Positions 44,574 through 54,113 are shown, numbered from the stretch's first letter. The stretch: DNA of 64,000 nucleotides from Micromonospora siamensis (GCF_900090305.1 NZ_LT607751.1:2294001-2358000); one strand, 5' to 3'. Numbers and translations: made by a program. The notes: generated by a model not told the origin, from the sequence alone.

Positions 44574-46070
44574 GTGTCTGCCACGCCCCCTTCCCCGTCC
44601 GACGGCCGCCGGGTCGCCCTGCTGACCCTGGGCTGCGCCCGTAACGAGGTCGACTCGGAGGAACTCGCCGCCCGGCTGCACGCCGACGGTTGGCAGGTCA
44701 CCACCGACGGCGAAGGCGCCGACGTGGTGGTCGTCAACACCTGCGGCTTCGTGGAGAAGGCCAAGCAGGACTCGATCCAGACGCTGCTCGCCGCCGCCGA
44801 CACCGGCGCCAAGGTGGTCGCCGCCGGCTGCATGGCCGAGCGGTACGGCCGGGAACTCGCCGACAGCCTCCCCGAGGCGCAGGCGGTGCTGAGCTTCGAC
44901 GACTACCCGGACATCGCCGCCCGGCTCGACGCCGTGGTGGCCGGCGAGTCGATCGACGCGCACATCCCGCGCGACCGGCGTGAGCTGCTGCCGCTGACCC
45001 CGGTGAAGCGGCGCGACGCGGCGGTGTCGCTGCCCGGGCACGGCACCCCGACCCGGGTGAGTCCGGAGACCGACGAGCACACCCCGGCACACCTGCGGCA
45101 GGTGCTGCGGCACCGGCTCGACACCGGGCCGGTCGCCTCGCTGAAGCTGGCCAGCGGCTGCGACCGGCGCTGCGCGTTCTGCGCCATCCCGGCCTTCCGC
45201 GGGGCGTTCGTCTCGCGTACCCCCGACGAGCTGCTCGCCGAGGCCGAGTGGCTGGCCAAGACCGGCGTCCGGGAGCTGGTGCTGGTCAGCGAGAACTCCA
45301 CCTCGTACGGCAAGGACCTCGGCGACCCGCGGGCGCTGGAGAAGCTGCTGCCGCAGCTCGCCGCGATCGACGGGATCGTCCGGGTCCGGGCCAGCTACCT
45401 CCAGCCGGCCGAGACCCGGCCGGGCCTGGTCGAGGTGATCGCCACCACGCCGGGCGTGGCCGCGTACTTCGACCTGTCGTTCCAGCACTCCAGCGAGCCG
45501 GTGCTGCGCCGGATGCGGCGGTTCGGCTCCACCGACCGGTTCCTGGAGCTGCTGGCCTCGGCCCGCGCTCTGGCTCCGGAGGCGGGCGCGCGGAGCAACT
45601 TCATCGTCGGCTTCCCGGGCGAGACGAAGCAGGACGTCGCCGAGCTGGTCCGGTTCCTGACCGAGGCGCGGCTCGACGCGATCGGCATGTTCGACTACAG
45701 CGACGAGGACGGCACCGAGGCCGCCGGCCTGCCCGGCAAGGTCTCCGCCGCCACCGTCAAGCGCCGGTACGACCGGCTCAGCGCGCTCGCCGACGAGCTC
45801 TGCTCGCAGCGGGCCGAGGAGCGGCTCGGCTCCACCGTCGAGGTCCTGGTCGACACCGTCGCCGACGGGGTGGTGGAGGGTCGGGCGGCGCACCAGGCGC
45901 CCGAGGTGGACGGCTCGACCACCCTGGTCGCCCCGAGCGGCGGCGGTGTCGACCTGGCGGCCCTGCGCCCGGGCGACCTGGTCCGCGCCACGGTGACCGC
46001 TACCGAGGGCGTCGACCTCGTCGCGGTGCCGGATGAGATGATCTCGGCGGCGCCCGGCGCGACCCGGTGA
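44574..46070 (+). CDS. rimO: Ribosomal protein uS12 methylthiotransferase RimO
   Basis: A 498-residue radical-SAM methylthiotransferase of the MiaB/RimO family, which modifies a conserved aspartate of ribosomal protein S12. Order: UPF0004 domain ([21 protein letters not shown], supplying the auxiliary cluster cysteines), radical-SAM domain with C-D-R-R-C-A-F-C near residue 197, and a C-terminal TRAM domain. The R-N-E-V-D-S-E-E pattern near the start fits RimO rather than MiaB. GTG 44574 has TACCCT six bases upstream. Its stop overlaps pgsA. Confidence 0.94.
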   Translation: MSATPPSPSDGRRVALLTLGCARNEVDSEELAARLHADGWQVTTDGEGADVVVVNTCGFVEKAKQDSIQTLLAAADTGAKVVAAGCMAERYGRELADSLPEAQAVLSFDDYPDIAARLDAVVAGESIDAHIPRDRRELLPLTPVKRRDAAVSLPGHGTPTRVSPETDEHTPAHLRQVLRHRLDTGPVASLKLASGCDRRCAFCAIPAFRGAFVSRTPDELLAEAEWLAKTGVRELVLVSENSTSYGKDLGDPRALEKLLPQLAAIDGIVRVRASYLQPAETRPGLVEVIATTPGVAAYFDLSFQHSSEPVLRRMRRFGSTDRFLELLASARALAPEAGARSNFIVGFPGETKQDVAELVRFLTEARLDAIGMFDYSDEDGTEAAGLPGKVSAATVKRRYDRLSALADELCSQRAEERLGSTVEVLVDTVADGVVEGRAAHQAPEVDGSTTLVAPSGGGVDLAALRPGDLVRATVTATEGVDLVAVPDEMISAAPGATR

Positions 46071-46741
46071 CGGCGGGCCCGAGCGGAGCGGGGGAACCAC
46101 GTGGCGCGGTGCCGGATCCACCAGGACCGCCGGAGCGGGGTGCCCGCGTGACCGGGGCGGCGGAGTCCACCCCGGCGGCGGTGTCCCAGGTGCCGGTGCT
46201 CAACGCGGCCAACGGGCTCACCCTGCTGCGGCTCGTGCTGGTGCCCGTCTTCGTGGTGCTGGTCGCCGCCTCGGGGATGACCCACGCCGGCTGGCGCGTC
46301 GCGGCCAGCCTCGTCTTCGCCTTCGCCTCGGTCACCGACCTGGTCGACGGCTGGATCGCCCGCCGGTTCGGCCTGGTCACCTCGGTCGGCAAGGTGGCCG
46401 ACCCGATCGCCGACAAGGCGCTCACCGGCGCGGCGCTGGTGCTGCTCTCCGTCTACGACCGGCTGCCCTGGTGGGTGACCGTGGTGATCCTCGCCCGCGA
46501 GCTGGGCATCACCGTGCTGCGGTTCTGGGTGATCCGGCACGGCGTGATCGCGGCCAGCCGCGGCGGCAAGCTCAAGACCGCGCTGCAGATCCTCGCCATC
46601 GCCTGGTACCTGTGGCCGATGCCGGCGGCCCTGGCCCCGGTGGGCCCCTGGATCATGGGCGCGGCGGTGGTGGTCACCGTGGCCACCGGCTTCGACTACA
46701 TCGTCCAGGCCGTACGCCTGCGCCGCCCCACCCGCCCCTGA
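46067..46741 (+). CDS. pgsA: CDP-diacylglycerol-glycerol-3-phosphate 3-phosphatidyltransferase
   Basis: A 224-residue CDP-alcohol phosphatidyltransferase with six predicted membrane helices. The active-site signature D-x2-D-G-x2-A-R-x8-G-x3-D-x3-D is present as [11 protein letters not shown]...G-K-V-A-D-P-I-A-D (near residues 90-117). The enzyme makes phosphatidylglycerol-phosphate for anionic membrane lipids. The GTG at 46067 overlaps the rimO stop codon (GTGA); an internal GTG at 46148 would remove a Gly/Pro-rich 27-residue leader and is the likely true start if the overlap is ignored. rimO-pgsA-cinA-clgR order is common in actinobacteria. Confidence 0.93.
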   Translation: MTAGPSGAGEPRGAVPDPPGPPERGARVTGAAESTPAAVSQVPVLNAANGLTLLRLVLVPVFVVLVAASGMTHAGWRVAASLVFAFASVTDLVDGWIARRFGLVTSVGKVADPIADKALTGAALVLLSVYDRLPWWVTVVILARELGITVLRFWVIRHGVIAASRGGKLKTALQILAIAWYLWPMPAALAPVGPWIMGAAVVVTVATGFDYIVQAVRLRRPTRP

Positions 46742-46822
46742 CGGCCCCGACGTCCCGCGGGCCGTCGTCCCGCGCTGCATGACGCTCGACGGCGCTCCGG
46801 CCGTGGGAGACGAACGTCGTTC

Positions 46823-46872
46823 CGAGCGTGATGACTCTCAGGAATATTGATACCCGAGAGTCATCACGCTCG
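46823..46872. repeat. Perfect 17-bp inverted repeat with AT-rich loop
   Basis: CGAGCGTGATGACTCTC (46823-46839) and GAGAGTCATCACGCTCG (46856-46872) are exact complements; the 16-base loop AGGAATATTGATACCC is strikingly AT-rich. It lies 81 bp after pgsA and 108 bp before cinA. It may be a terminator for pgsA or a dispersed palindromic repeat. Confidence 0.85.
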
Positions 46873-46980
46873 TCGGACATCCGTCCGCCCGCCGCCCGTG
46901 GATCTTCGGGGGTGGGCCTGCGGGGGTGGGTGGGCTGGGAGGATGAGTAGGTCGACGGGGTCTGGGAAGGGTGTCACGCC

Positions 46981-47625
46981 ATGGAGACGGAGACGGATGC
47001 GCAACACCGGCGGCCGGCGGGCAGTCCCGCGGCCGGCGCGGTGCACAGCCTGAGCGAACGGCACCAGACCCTGGCGACCGTCGAGTCGCTGACCGGTGGC
47101 CTGCTGGCCGCCTCGATCGTCGAGATCGCCGGGGTCAGCGCCGTCTACCGGGGTGGCCTGGTCACCTACGCCACCGACCTGAAGGCCCAGCTCGCCGGGG
47201 TGCCGCAGGGCCTGCTGGACGAGCGGGGGCCGGTCGACCCGGACGTCGCCAAGGCCCTCGCCGAGGGCGGCCGGCGGCGGTGCGGCGCCGACTGGGGGCT
47301 GGCCACCACCGGGGTGGCCGGGCCCGAGCCGCAGGACGGCAAGCCGGTCGGCCTGGTCTACGTGGCCGTGGCCGGGCCGGACGGCGCCACCGTACGCCGG
47401 CTCGACCTGGACGGCGGCCGGGACCACATCCGCTCCGCGGCGGTGATCGAGGCGCTGCGGCTGCTCGGCGAGGAGCTGCGCGGCGAACCGTTCGCCCCGA
47501 CGTCCAGCGACGACGGCGCCTCGACGGCCCCGGCCCCCGGCTCCCGGGCCGCGTCGGCGGTCCCCCGGGACGGCGCCTCCGTCCCGCGGGGCGGCGCCGC
47601 GGCCACCGGCGCCGGGCGACGGTAG
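46981..47625 (+). CDS. Nicotinamide-nucleotide amidohydrolase (CinA C-terminal domain, PncC)
   Basis: A 214-residue protein composed of the CinA C-terminal domain alone. This domain (PncC) deamidates nicotinamide mononucleotide to nicotinate mononucleotide in pyridine nucleotide salvage. Key segments: T-V-E-S-L-T-G-G-L-L-A-A (near residues 32-43, catalytic Ser), Y-R-G-G-L-V-T-Y-A-T, and T-T-G-V-A-G-P-E-P-Q-D-G-K-P-V-G near 109. The last 45 residues are Ala/Pro/Ser-rich and probably disordered. The N-terminal MoCF-like domain of full CinA is absent, as usual in this lineage. The gene precedes clgR. Confidence 0.92.
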   Translation: METETDAQHRRPAGSPAAGAVHSLSERHQTLATVESLTGGLLAASIVEIAGVSAVYRGGLVTYATDLKAQLAGVPQGLLDERGPVDPDVAKALAEGGRRRCGADWGLATTGVAGPEPQDGKPVGLVYVAVAGPDGATVRRLDLDGGRDHIRSAAVIEALRLLGEELRGEPFAPTSSDDGASTAPAPGSRAASAVPRDGASVPRGGAAATGAGRR

Positions 47626-47796
47626 GCGCCGCATGATGTGGGACGGCGGGAAGTCGGAGGGGCGGGGTGGGATGTCGGCGGGCCCCGCACCGGGTACGGT
47701 TGCGGGAAGGCTCCGACGATCAGTTCGGCGCCGGAGCGGTCCGCCGCGTCCGGCCCGGCCCCGGCGGAGCGGTGACACCCGTCAGGGGGAGGTGCG

Positions 47797-48237
47797 ATGG
47801 TCCTGCTACGCCGCGTGATCGGGGACGCGCTGCGGGCCCGCCGGCAGGGGCAGCACCGCACCCTGCGCGAGGTCTCCTCCGCCGCCAACGTGAGCCTCGG
47901 CTACCTCTCCGAGATCGAGCGTGGCCAGAAGGAACCCTCCAGCGAGTTGCTCGCCGCGATCTGCGACGCCCTCGGCGCCCGCCTGTCGGAGCTGCTGCGC
48001 GAGGTCAGCGACACCGTCGCGCTCGCCGAGCAGATGCCCGGCGTGCTGGTCCCGGTCCAGGACGAGCCCACCACCGTGGCCCCGGCCGCGGTGCGGAAGT
48101 CGACCAACCGGGGTGTGCGGCAGGTCACCTCGGACGGCAAGGTCTCGGTCGCCGTGCGACAGGACTCGCCGCTCAAGGCCACCCTGCGCACCAGCCGGGT
48201 CCGACCCGCCGAGCGGGACGTGGTCTACGCCGCCTGA
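47797..48237 (+). CDS. clgR: ClgR-type transcriptional regulator
   Basis: A 146-residue Xre-type regulator: the helix-turn-helix reads [28 protein letters not shown] (residues 21-48), which is characteristic of ClgR, activator of clp protease and, in mycobacteria, psp genes. The middle is acidic/Pro-rich. The C-terminus ends V-V-Y-A-A; in studied ClgR proteins the two terminal alanines are a ClpP degron, and the same ending here suggests conserved proteolytic feedback. ATG 47797 follows GGGGGAGG. pspA and pspM follow, as in mycobacteria. Confidence 0.93.
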   Translation: MVLLRRVIGDALRARRQGQHRTLREVSSAANVSLGYLSEIERGQKEPSSELLAAICDALGARLSELLREVSDTVALAEQMPGVLVPVQDEPTTVAPAAVRKSTNRGVRQVTSDGKVSVAVRQDSPLKATLRTSRVRPAERDVVYAA

Positions 48238-48427
48238 CTCCGGCCGACCGCGTCGTGGTCGGGGTGGTTGTCGCCGCGTACGGTTGATCGGGAGCCGCTT
48301 CGACGTTTCCGCTCCCGGCGTACGGATGCCGCCCTGGCGTCCGCCTGGGACGATGGAGGCATCGCCGTGTGGCCGGGCCGACCGGCCGGCCGAGGCGGAG
48401 CGACGCTACTGAGGGGATACCGCGGAG

Positions 48428-49303
48428 ATGGCCAACCCGTTCGTCAAGGGCTGGAAATACCTGATGGCGCTCTTCGGCGCCCGGATCGACGAGCACGCCG
48501 ATCCCAAGGTGCAGATCCAACAGGCCGTCGAGGAGGCGCAGCGCCAGCACCAGGCGCTCGTCCAGCAGGCGGCGGCGGTGATCGGCAACCAGCGCCAGCT
48601 CGAGATGAAGCTGTCCCGCCAGATGTCCGAGGTCGAACGGCTGCAGTCGATGGCCCGGCAGGCGCTGGTCCTCGCCGACCAGGCCCGGGCCAAGGGCGAC
48701 GAGGCCGAGGCCGGGCGCTACGAGCAGTCCGCGCAGACCCTGGCCACCCAGCTGGTCTCCGCCGAGCAGGCCACCGAGGACCTGAAGACCCTGCACGACC
48801 AGGCCCTGGGCGCGGCGGCGCAGGCGCGGCGCGCGGTGGAGAACAACTCGATGATCCTCCAGCAGAAGCTGGCCGAGCGCACCAAGCTGCTCAGCCAGCT
48901 CGAGCAGGCCAAGATGCAGGAGAGCGTCGCCCACTCGCTGGAGTCGATGTCGGCGCTCACCGCCCCGGCCAACACCCCGTCCCTGGACGAGGTGCGCGAC
49001 CGCATCGAGCGCCGCTACGCGACCGCGATGGGCCGGGCCGAGCTGGCCGGCAACTCCGTCGAGGGCCGGATGTTGGAGATCCAGAAGGCGAGCCTGGACT
49101 CGGCCGGGTCGTCCCGGCTGGAGCAGATCCGGTCCAGCATGGCCGGCGAGCAGCTCGCCGGCCGGCAGGACCGGCCGGCCGTGGAGCAGCGCACCGAGTC
49201 CGCCGCGCCGGCCGCCGACCCGGCCGCCGCCGCCCGCCTCGACGAGCTGCGGGCCAGCATGTCGCGTGAGCGCGGCACCGGGGACACCACCGCCGCAGGC
49301 TGA
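48428..49303 (+). CDS. pspA: Phage shock protein A homologue (PspA/IM30)
   Basis: A 291-residue PspA/IM30/ESCRT-III-like protein, nearly all coiled coil from residue 22 to about 190 (for example [22 protein letters not shown]), with a short amphipathic N-terminal helix ([16 protein letters not shown]) that binds stressed membranes. The C-terminal 80 residues are Ala/Arg/Asp-rich with two R-L-(D/E)-(E/Q)-(L/I)-R-(A/S)-S-M repeats (near residues 231 and 270). It stabilises the cell membrane under stress. ATG 48428 follows CGGAG. Located between clgR and pspM. Confidence 0.95.
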   Translation: MANPFVKGWKYLMALFGARIDEHADPKVQIQQAVEEAQRQHQALVQQAAAVIGNQRQLEMKLSRQMSEVERLQSMARQALVLADQARAKGDEAEAGRYEQSAQTLATQLVSAEQATEDLKTLHDQALGAAAQARRAVENNSMILQQKLAERTKLLSQLEQAKMQESVAHSLESMSALTAPANTPSLDEVRDRIERRYATAMGRAELAGNSVEGRMLEIQKASLDSAGSSRLEQIRSSMAGEQLAGRQDRPAVEQRTESAAPAADPAAAARLDELRASMSRERGTGDTTAAG

Positions 49304-49326
49304 GCGGCCGGCCCGAGGAGGTACGC

Positions 49327-50217
49327 ATGGCGGACGAGCGGGCGAGACACTTCCGCCGGCTGCGGCGGCTGCGCCGGTCGGCCCGGCGGTGGAGCGTGCT
49401 CGCCGGTGGACTGGGCGGGGCCGCCGCCGTGCTCACCCCGTACGCGGGGATCGGGCTGCCGGACGCGGTCTGGGCCGGTGCCGCGGGCGGTGCCCTCGCG
49501 CTGGCCGCCTGGCGCTGGACCGACCTGCGGGCCCTCGCCGCCCAGCCGGCCCCGCCGGCGCTCGACCCGGCCGACGTCGCGGCCCGCAACCGGGCCCGGC
49601 TGGTGGCCGCCGTGGAGCGGCTGCCGGTCGGCCCGGGGGTGCTCGCCGAGGCGCGTCGCCTCCGGTCCCGCCTGGCGCTGCGCGGCACCGGCGCGGCCGA
49701 GCCGTGGCACCGGCTGGACCGGGCTGCGCTGACCCTGGCCGGGATGGCCGGCCGGCTGACCGGTCTCGCCGAGCCGGCGGTCCGCGAGGCGGCCGCCGCC
49801 GACCGTTCGCTGCGCGACCTGGCGGCCCGGCTGGCCAGCGTGGAACGCGCGCTGCGGCTCGCCCCGGCCGACGCCCGATCCTCGTTGACCGAGGCGCACC
49901 GTGCCCTGGCCGGGCAGCTGGAGAGCGGGGTGACCGCGTACGAGGGGCTGGTCGTCGCGGCGGCCGGCTACGTCGCCGAGGATGCCCGCCCCAGCACCAC
50001 TCATCCGGCGGCGGACCGGCTGGTGGAGGCCACCGACATGCTGCACGGGGTGACCTCCGCGCTGGCCGAGCTGCGGGCCGTCGGCGAACCGGCGGGCGCG
50101 CCGGCCGCCGACCCGTGGAGCGCCACCGACCCGCTGGCCGGCCCGGCCGCCGACCCGCTGGCCGAGCCGGTGACCGACCGGTGGGGGCGGGGCGGCCCGA
50201 TGCGGGCCACCGGCTGA
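49327..50217 (+). CDS. pspM: Phage shock envelope stress protein PspM
   Basis: A 296-residue protein located directly after pspA, as PspM (Rv2743c) is in mycobacteria, where it is a membrane partner of PspA. The first 20 residues are strongly basic, followed by two close membrane helices (about residues 22-40 and 43-62) and a long Ala/Leu/Arg-rich helical cytoplasmic domain, then an Asp/Pro-rich tail. Sequence similarity in this family is low, so position and topology are the main evidence. ATG 49327 follows GAGGAGG. Convergent with the next gene (4-bp gap). Confidence 0.82.
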   Translation: MADERARHFRRLRRLRRSARRWSVLAGGLGGAAAVLTPYAGIGLPDAVWAGAAGGALALAAWRWTDLRALAAQPAPPALDPADVAARNRARLVAAVERLPVGPGVLAEARRLRSRLALRGTGAAEPWHRLDRAALTLAGMAGRLTGLAEPAVREAAAADRSLRDLAARLASVERALRLAPADARSSLTEAHRALAGQLESGVTAYEGLVVAAAGYVAEDARPSTTHPAADRLVEATDMLHGVTSALAELRAVGEPAGAPAADPWSATDPLAGPAADPLAEPVTDRWGRGGPMRATG

Positions 50218-50221
50218 CGGC

Positions 50222-53200
50222 TCACGGTGGGGTGGTCACCGGGACCGGACCGGTGAACGGCGAGCTGCCCACCACGTTGTACGCCCGGATCCGGTAGTGG
50301 TAGGTCACGCCGCGGGCCAGCCCGCTGTTGGTGAACCCCCGCCCGGTCACCGTGAAGGTGGCCAGTTCCCGGCTGAACGCCGGGTCGGCGGCCCGCTGCA
50401 CGACGAACCCGGCGCCGGGCCCGGGCGGCAGACCGGACGCCCAGCTCAGCGTCACCGTCGCGGTGTCCGGGCCGGGCGTGCCGGCGGTCGCCGTCACCGA
50501 GGTCGGTACGCCGGGCACCGGTGGGGTGCAGACCGTGGCGACCGTCGACCACGGTGACGCGGCGCCCAGGTACGTGGTGCGTACCCGGTAGTAGTAGGTG
50601 GTGTCCGGGGCGGCGGTCGGGTCGAGGTGGTTGTCGCCCACCGGGATCGCGGTGGTGCCCGGCCCGCTGGTGAACGTCGGATTGGTGGCCCGCTGCACGT
50701 CGATGCCGGTGGCGAACGAGCGGTTCGACCAGCGCAACGCGACCCGCAGCGGCGCCGCCGCCGGGATCGCGGCGGTCAGTCCGGCCGGGGCGGTCAGCCG
50801 CACCGACGCCGGGACGCTGTTCGACCAGGCCGAGCAGCTCACCGCGTTCTCCGCGCGGATCCGGTAGTGGTAGGTGACGCCCGGGGTGACGGTGGCGTCG
50901 GTGTAGCGGGTCGCGGTGGCCGCCACCGTGATCGTGGTGACCCCGGTGGTGAACGCCGCGTCGGTGGCCCGCTGGAGCTGGTGGCTGGTGGCCACCGGTC
51001 GGCCCCCGTTGCCCGTCCAGGCCAGGGTGATGGCGGGCAGGGCGGTGGCCGAGCCCGGCGCCGGGGTGGCGGTGAGTCCGGTCGGCGCCCCGGGTGACAC
51101 CCGCAGCACCAGCGGCCGGCTCATCCCCAGGTCGCGGTGGCCGCCGGACTGGCCCTGCCAGCGGTACTCCCAGCCCAGGTTGACCAGCTGGTTGGTGACC
51201 ACCGCCGGTCGACCGTCCACCGGGCTGATCGGGGTGGAACCGGTGCGGGCGCCCGCCGGGCGGGTCGGGTCCAGCAGCCGTACGCTGTCGCCGATCTTGA
51301 ACGGCAGGGTGGGCACCACCGGCCGCAGCGCCACCACCACGTCCTCGCGCGGGTTGACCCGCAGCGTCTCCTTCCAGCCCAGCTCCGCCGGCGCGGCCGG
51401 CCGGGTGGTGCCGTCCCAGCCGACCCGGTTGACCACCTGCACGTCGCAGCCGGCCAGGTGCACCACCTCGGTCTGCCGGCTGTTGCCGCTGATCCGCCAG
51501 AGCTGGGTGCCGTCGCCGGGGGCGCCCACGCCCACCGCCGGGTCCGCCACGAAGAGCACCTCGGTCGCCGGGTCCGTCGGGCCCAGCGGCAGGGTGGCCG
51601 GGGCCAGCGGGCCGGCGTACGGGTGGCCCACCCCGAGCCGCCCGGCCAGCCGGCCGTGACCCGGTTCGAAGACCTGCTCGACCGCCTTCACCGAAAGCGG
51701 CAGGGTCACCGGGCCGACCGCCCCGGTCGGGGTGAAGCTCACCGTGGTGGCGTGCGCCGTCACCACCGTCTCCCGGGCGGTCCGGCTCCCGAACGCCGCG
51801 TCGTACGCCGGCTGCGGCACGATCGGCGGGCGCTGGCTGGCCGCGTACGCCGCCGGCAGCCGCTCGGCGAGCCGGGTCAGGTCGTACGGCTGACCGGGCG
51901 GACCGTCGGCGACCCGGAACTGGAGCAGGGTGCGGGTGTTCGGGCCGTACCCGGGGCGGGTGCCGGGGGAGCCCCCGACGGCGGTCCGGTCCGGGGCGCC
52001 GGTGTGGTGGTCGTACCGGGGGTCGAAGCGGGGCAGCGGCGCGGGGCAGTCGTTGTGGAGGATCAGCGTGCTGCCCGGCGGCACGCCGGCGAAGTCGACC
52101 ACCACGTCGGCCCGCTCGCCGGGGGAGAGCAGCAGGGCGTGCCCGTCGACGTTGAGCACCGTCGGGTCGGTCCGGTCGTACCGGTAGCCGACCGGGCGGC
52201 TGGTCACCACCACGGGGGCCGGCAGCAGCCCGCACTCGTTGCCGATCTGCACCAGCGCCGGGCCGGCCGCCCGGGGATCGGGCACCCCCTCCTCCCGGCC
52301 GTCGGTGGGCCAGCCGGTGGGGCGGTCCGGCGCGCGGACCGCCTCGACCATCGGCACCTCGCCGGCGTCCGGGTCGGCGAGCCCGCCGTCCGGGTCCCAC
52401 ATCGGCCCGTCCGAGCGGGCCCGGTAGAGCGCGAGGTTGAGGCTGCGGTCCGGGCAGGCGTTGAGGATCCGGAACCGGTACGCCCGCGGCTGCACCGTCA
52501 GGTACGGGTAGGCCACCCCGTTCACCAGCGGGGTGTCCCCGTACGCCCCGGGCACCACCGACGGGTGCGGCAGGTCCGGGGCCAGCGGCGGTTCGTCCGG
52601 CTCGGCCACCGGGTCGTGGTACGGGTTCGGCACGGCGGCCGCGTCGTCGACCCGGCCGGCGGTGTCCGGGCCGGGTGGGGCGTCCCCGCCGGCTCGCCAG
52701 CCGGCGCCCGGTGTCGGGCCGGCGTCCGGCCGGCGCCCGCCCGACCACGGCCCGTACTCCCAGCGCCCGGTCGGGTTGGCGCCGCCGGCCCGCCACGGGT
52801 TCTGCCGTGGCTGGTAGACGTGCGGCCACCAGAGGCTGCCCTTGGCGCCCCACCGGTCCCGGTCCCAGGTCGGGTCCTGGGCGGCCAGCTGCGCGTCGTC
52901 CGGCACGAAGGTGACGTCCTGGATCACCAGCGGCACCTGCTCGGCCGGCAGCACCCCGTCATCGACCAGCCGTTGCTCCGCCGGGTCGGTGAGCAGGTAG
53001 AGGGCGAGCTGGCCGGCGTAGGTGGTGAGCCGGGACAGCCCCAGGGTGTTGTCGTGCAGCCACATCAGCCGGCCGCTCTGCTCGTTCGGCCAGTACAGGG
53101 TGGTGGCGCCCGCGCCGGGCGGCGGCATGTCCGGCACCGGGGTCAGTCCGGGCCCGACCGGGTACGGGGTGATCTCGCCGGCCGGGGTGACCCACTGGGT

Positions 53201-53914
53201 CGGGTTGCCGGCGCTGATCCAGCCGGTCTGCGCCCCGTACAGGTGGGGGGTGGCGCGGTTCTGCGGCAGCGGCGCCGGTCCGTCCAGCGGCCCACCGGCC
53301 GCGCCGTCCGCGGTCGGGTCCACCGGCAGGAAGAGTTCCCCCGCACGTCCGGTGGGGAGCCGGTTGATCAGCTTGACCCGGACCGGGCGGCCCCGCCGCG
53401 CCACGATCAGCGGCCCGGTCGGGCACGGCCGCGCCGGTGGGTGCACCGTGTTGTGTCCGGCGGGGTCGGTGCCCAGGTTCAACTGCCGGTAGCCGCGCAG
53501 CCGGGTGGCGGGCAGGTCGGTGTGCAGGCGGTGCGCGTACTCCTGGAGGGCGATCTCGTAGTAGTCGCAGCCGGGCCAGGTGATGGTGTCCGGCACGGCC
53601 ACCGGCAGCCGGGCGCCGCTGGTGGTGTCGGCCGGGCCGTCGGGGTCCGGCGGCGGGGCCGGGACGGGCAGCGGGTCGACGAACTTGCGGATGCCGGTGC
53701 CGGGCCGCACCCCGCCGGCGCCGTCGGGCGCCGGCAGTGGGCTGAGCGCCCAGTTCGGCACCGGCCCGAACAGTCGGGGCACGGCCGCCGGGTCGAGGCT
53801 GGCCGGTGCGGGACCGTCGGGGGTGCGGGCGGTGGGCACGGTGGGCGTCTGCTGCTCGCCGGCCCGGAGCGCCTGGTCGGTGCGGCTGGGCCGGAGTCTG
53901 CGGAACAGGACCAT
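50222..53914 (-). CDS. Multicopper-oxidase-fold protein with three fibronectin III domains, copper ligands lost
   Basis: A 1230-residue protein. Residues 100-940 follow the CotA-type multicopper oxidase plan (Y-E-I-A-L-Q-E, H-L-Y-G-A-Q-T-G-W-I-S, W-L-H-D-N-T-L-G, V-L-N-V-D-G, L-G-W-K-E-T-L-R-V-N-P, L-G-W-E-Y-R-W). The ligand motifs are altered: HxH is H224-L-Y, HDH is H287-D-N, H-P-x-H-x-H is E816-V-V-H-L-A, and H-C-H-x3-H is Q920-G-Q-S-G-G-H926. The type 1 cysteine is thus glycine, so oxidase activity is unlikely. Three fibronectin III repeats (about 940-1230), each with Y-H-Y-R-I-R or Y-Y-Y-R-V-R, follow. No signal peptide or membrane helix is visible. ATG 53914 follows GGGGAG. The function is unknown; a binding or structural role is inferred. 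Confidence 0.88.
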   Translation of the reverse strand: MVLFRRLRPSRTDQALRAGEQQTPTVPTARTPDGPAPASLDPAAVPRLFGPVPNWALSPLPAPDGAGGVRPGTGIRKFVDPLPVPAPPPDPDGPADTTSGARLPVAVPDTITWPGCDYYEIALQEYAHRLHTDLPATRLRGYRQLNLGTDPAGHNTVHPPARPCPTGPLIVARRGRPVRVKLINRLPTGRAGELFLPVDPTADGAAGGPLDGPAPLPQNRATPHLYGAQTGWISAGNPTQWVTPAGEITPYPVGPGLTPVPDMPPPGAGATTLYWPNEQSGRLMWLHDNTLGLSRLTTYAGQLALYLLTDPAEQRLVDDGVLPAEQVPLVIQDVTFVPDDAQLAAQDPTWDRDRWGAKGSLWWPHVYQPRQNPWRAGGANPTGRWEYGPWSGGRRPDAGPTPGAGWRAGGDAPPGPDTAGRVDDAAAVPNPYHDPVAEPDEPPLAPDLPHPSVVPGAYGDTPLVNGVAYPYLTVQPRAYRFRILNACPDRSLNLALYRARSDGPMWDPDGGLADPDAGEVPMVEAVRAPDRPTGWPTDGREEGVPDPRAAGPALVQIGNECGLLPAPVVVTSRPVGYRYDRTDPTVLNVDGHALLLSPGERADVVVDFAGVPPGSTLILHNDCPAPLPRFDPRYDHHTGAPDRTAVGGSPGTRPGYGPNTRTLLQFRVADGPPGQPYDLTRLAERLPAAYAASQRPPIVPQPAYDAAFGSRTARETVVTAHATTVSFTPTGAVGPVTLPLSVKAVEQVFEPGHGRLAGRLGVGHPYAGPLAPATLPLGPTDPATEVLFVADPAVGVGAPGDGTQLWRISGNSRQTEVVHLAGCDVQVVNRVGWDGTTRPAAPAELGWKETLRVNPREDVVVALRPVVPTLPFKIGDSVRLLDPTRPAGARTGSTPISPVDGRPAVVTNQLVNLGWEYRWQGQSGGHRDLGMSRPLVLRVSPGAPTGLTATPAPGSATALPAITLAWTGNGGRPVATSHQLQRATDAAFTTGVTTITVAATATRYTDATVTPGVTYHYRIRAENAVSCSAWSNSVPASVRLTAPAGLTAAIPAAAPLRVALRWSNRSFATGIDVQRATNPTFTSGPGTTAIPVGDNHLDPTAAPDTTYYYRVRTTYLGAASPWSTVATVCTPPVPGVPTSVTATAGTPGPDTATVTLSWASGLPPGPGAGFVVQRAADPAFSRELATFTVTGRGFTNSGLARGVTYHYRIRAYNVVGSSPFTGPVPVTTPP

Positions 53915-54048
53915 GGCTCTCCCCGGGTACCGGGGCACGCCGGCCACCACCCCGACGTGGCGGACGCGTCGTGCTGCTGACGATCGGTGAGCACTCAAGC
54001 GCAGCATGCGGGGTGGACGGGCCGGGAGGGAACTACCCATTCGTCCGT

Positions 54049-54086
54049 ATCTCGGGGAGATCTTGCCGGTTCGTGGAATTTCCACG
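54049..54086. promoter_or_regulatory. Two short palindromes upstream of the oxidase-fold gene
   Basis: ATCTC-GGG-GAGAT (54049-54061) and CGTGGAA-T-TTCCACG (54072-54086) are perfect dyads, 10 bp apart, in the 199-bp space between the minus-strand oxidase-fold gene and nei. They may be regulator binding sites; the regulator is not known. Confidence 0.45.
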
Positions 54087-54113
54087 CCCCTGACGGGGTC
54101 GGGCGGCCCGGGT

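Noticed and set aside
43389..46121. A 910-codon minus-strand frame across the cyclodeaminase-family gene and rimO
   Set aside because: It spans two well-supported plus-strand genes and their promoters and has no domain similarity.
47715..47745. A ClgR box (GTTCGC-N5-GCG) upstream of clgR
   Set aside because: GTTCGGCGCCGGAGCG is only a partial match in a GC-rich region where such matches are expected by chance.
51137..53980. A 947-codon open frame on the plus strand opposite the oxidase-fold gene
   Set aside because: It has Arg/Gly/Ala/Pro-biased, non-conserved composition typical of the antisense frame of high-GC genes; the minus-strand frame shows clear domains.
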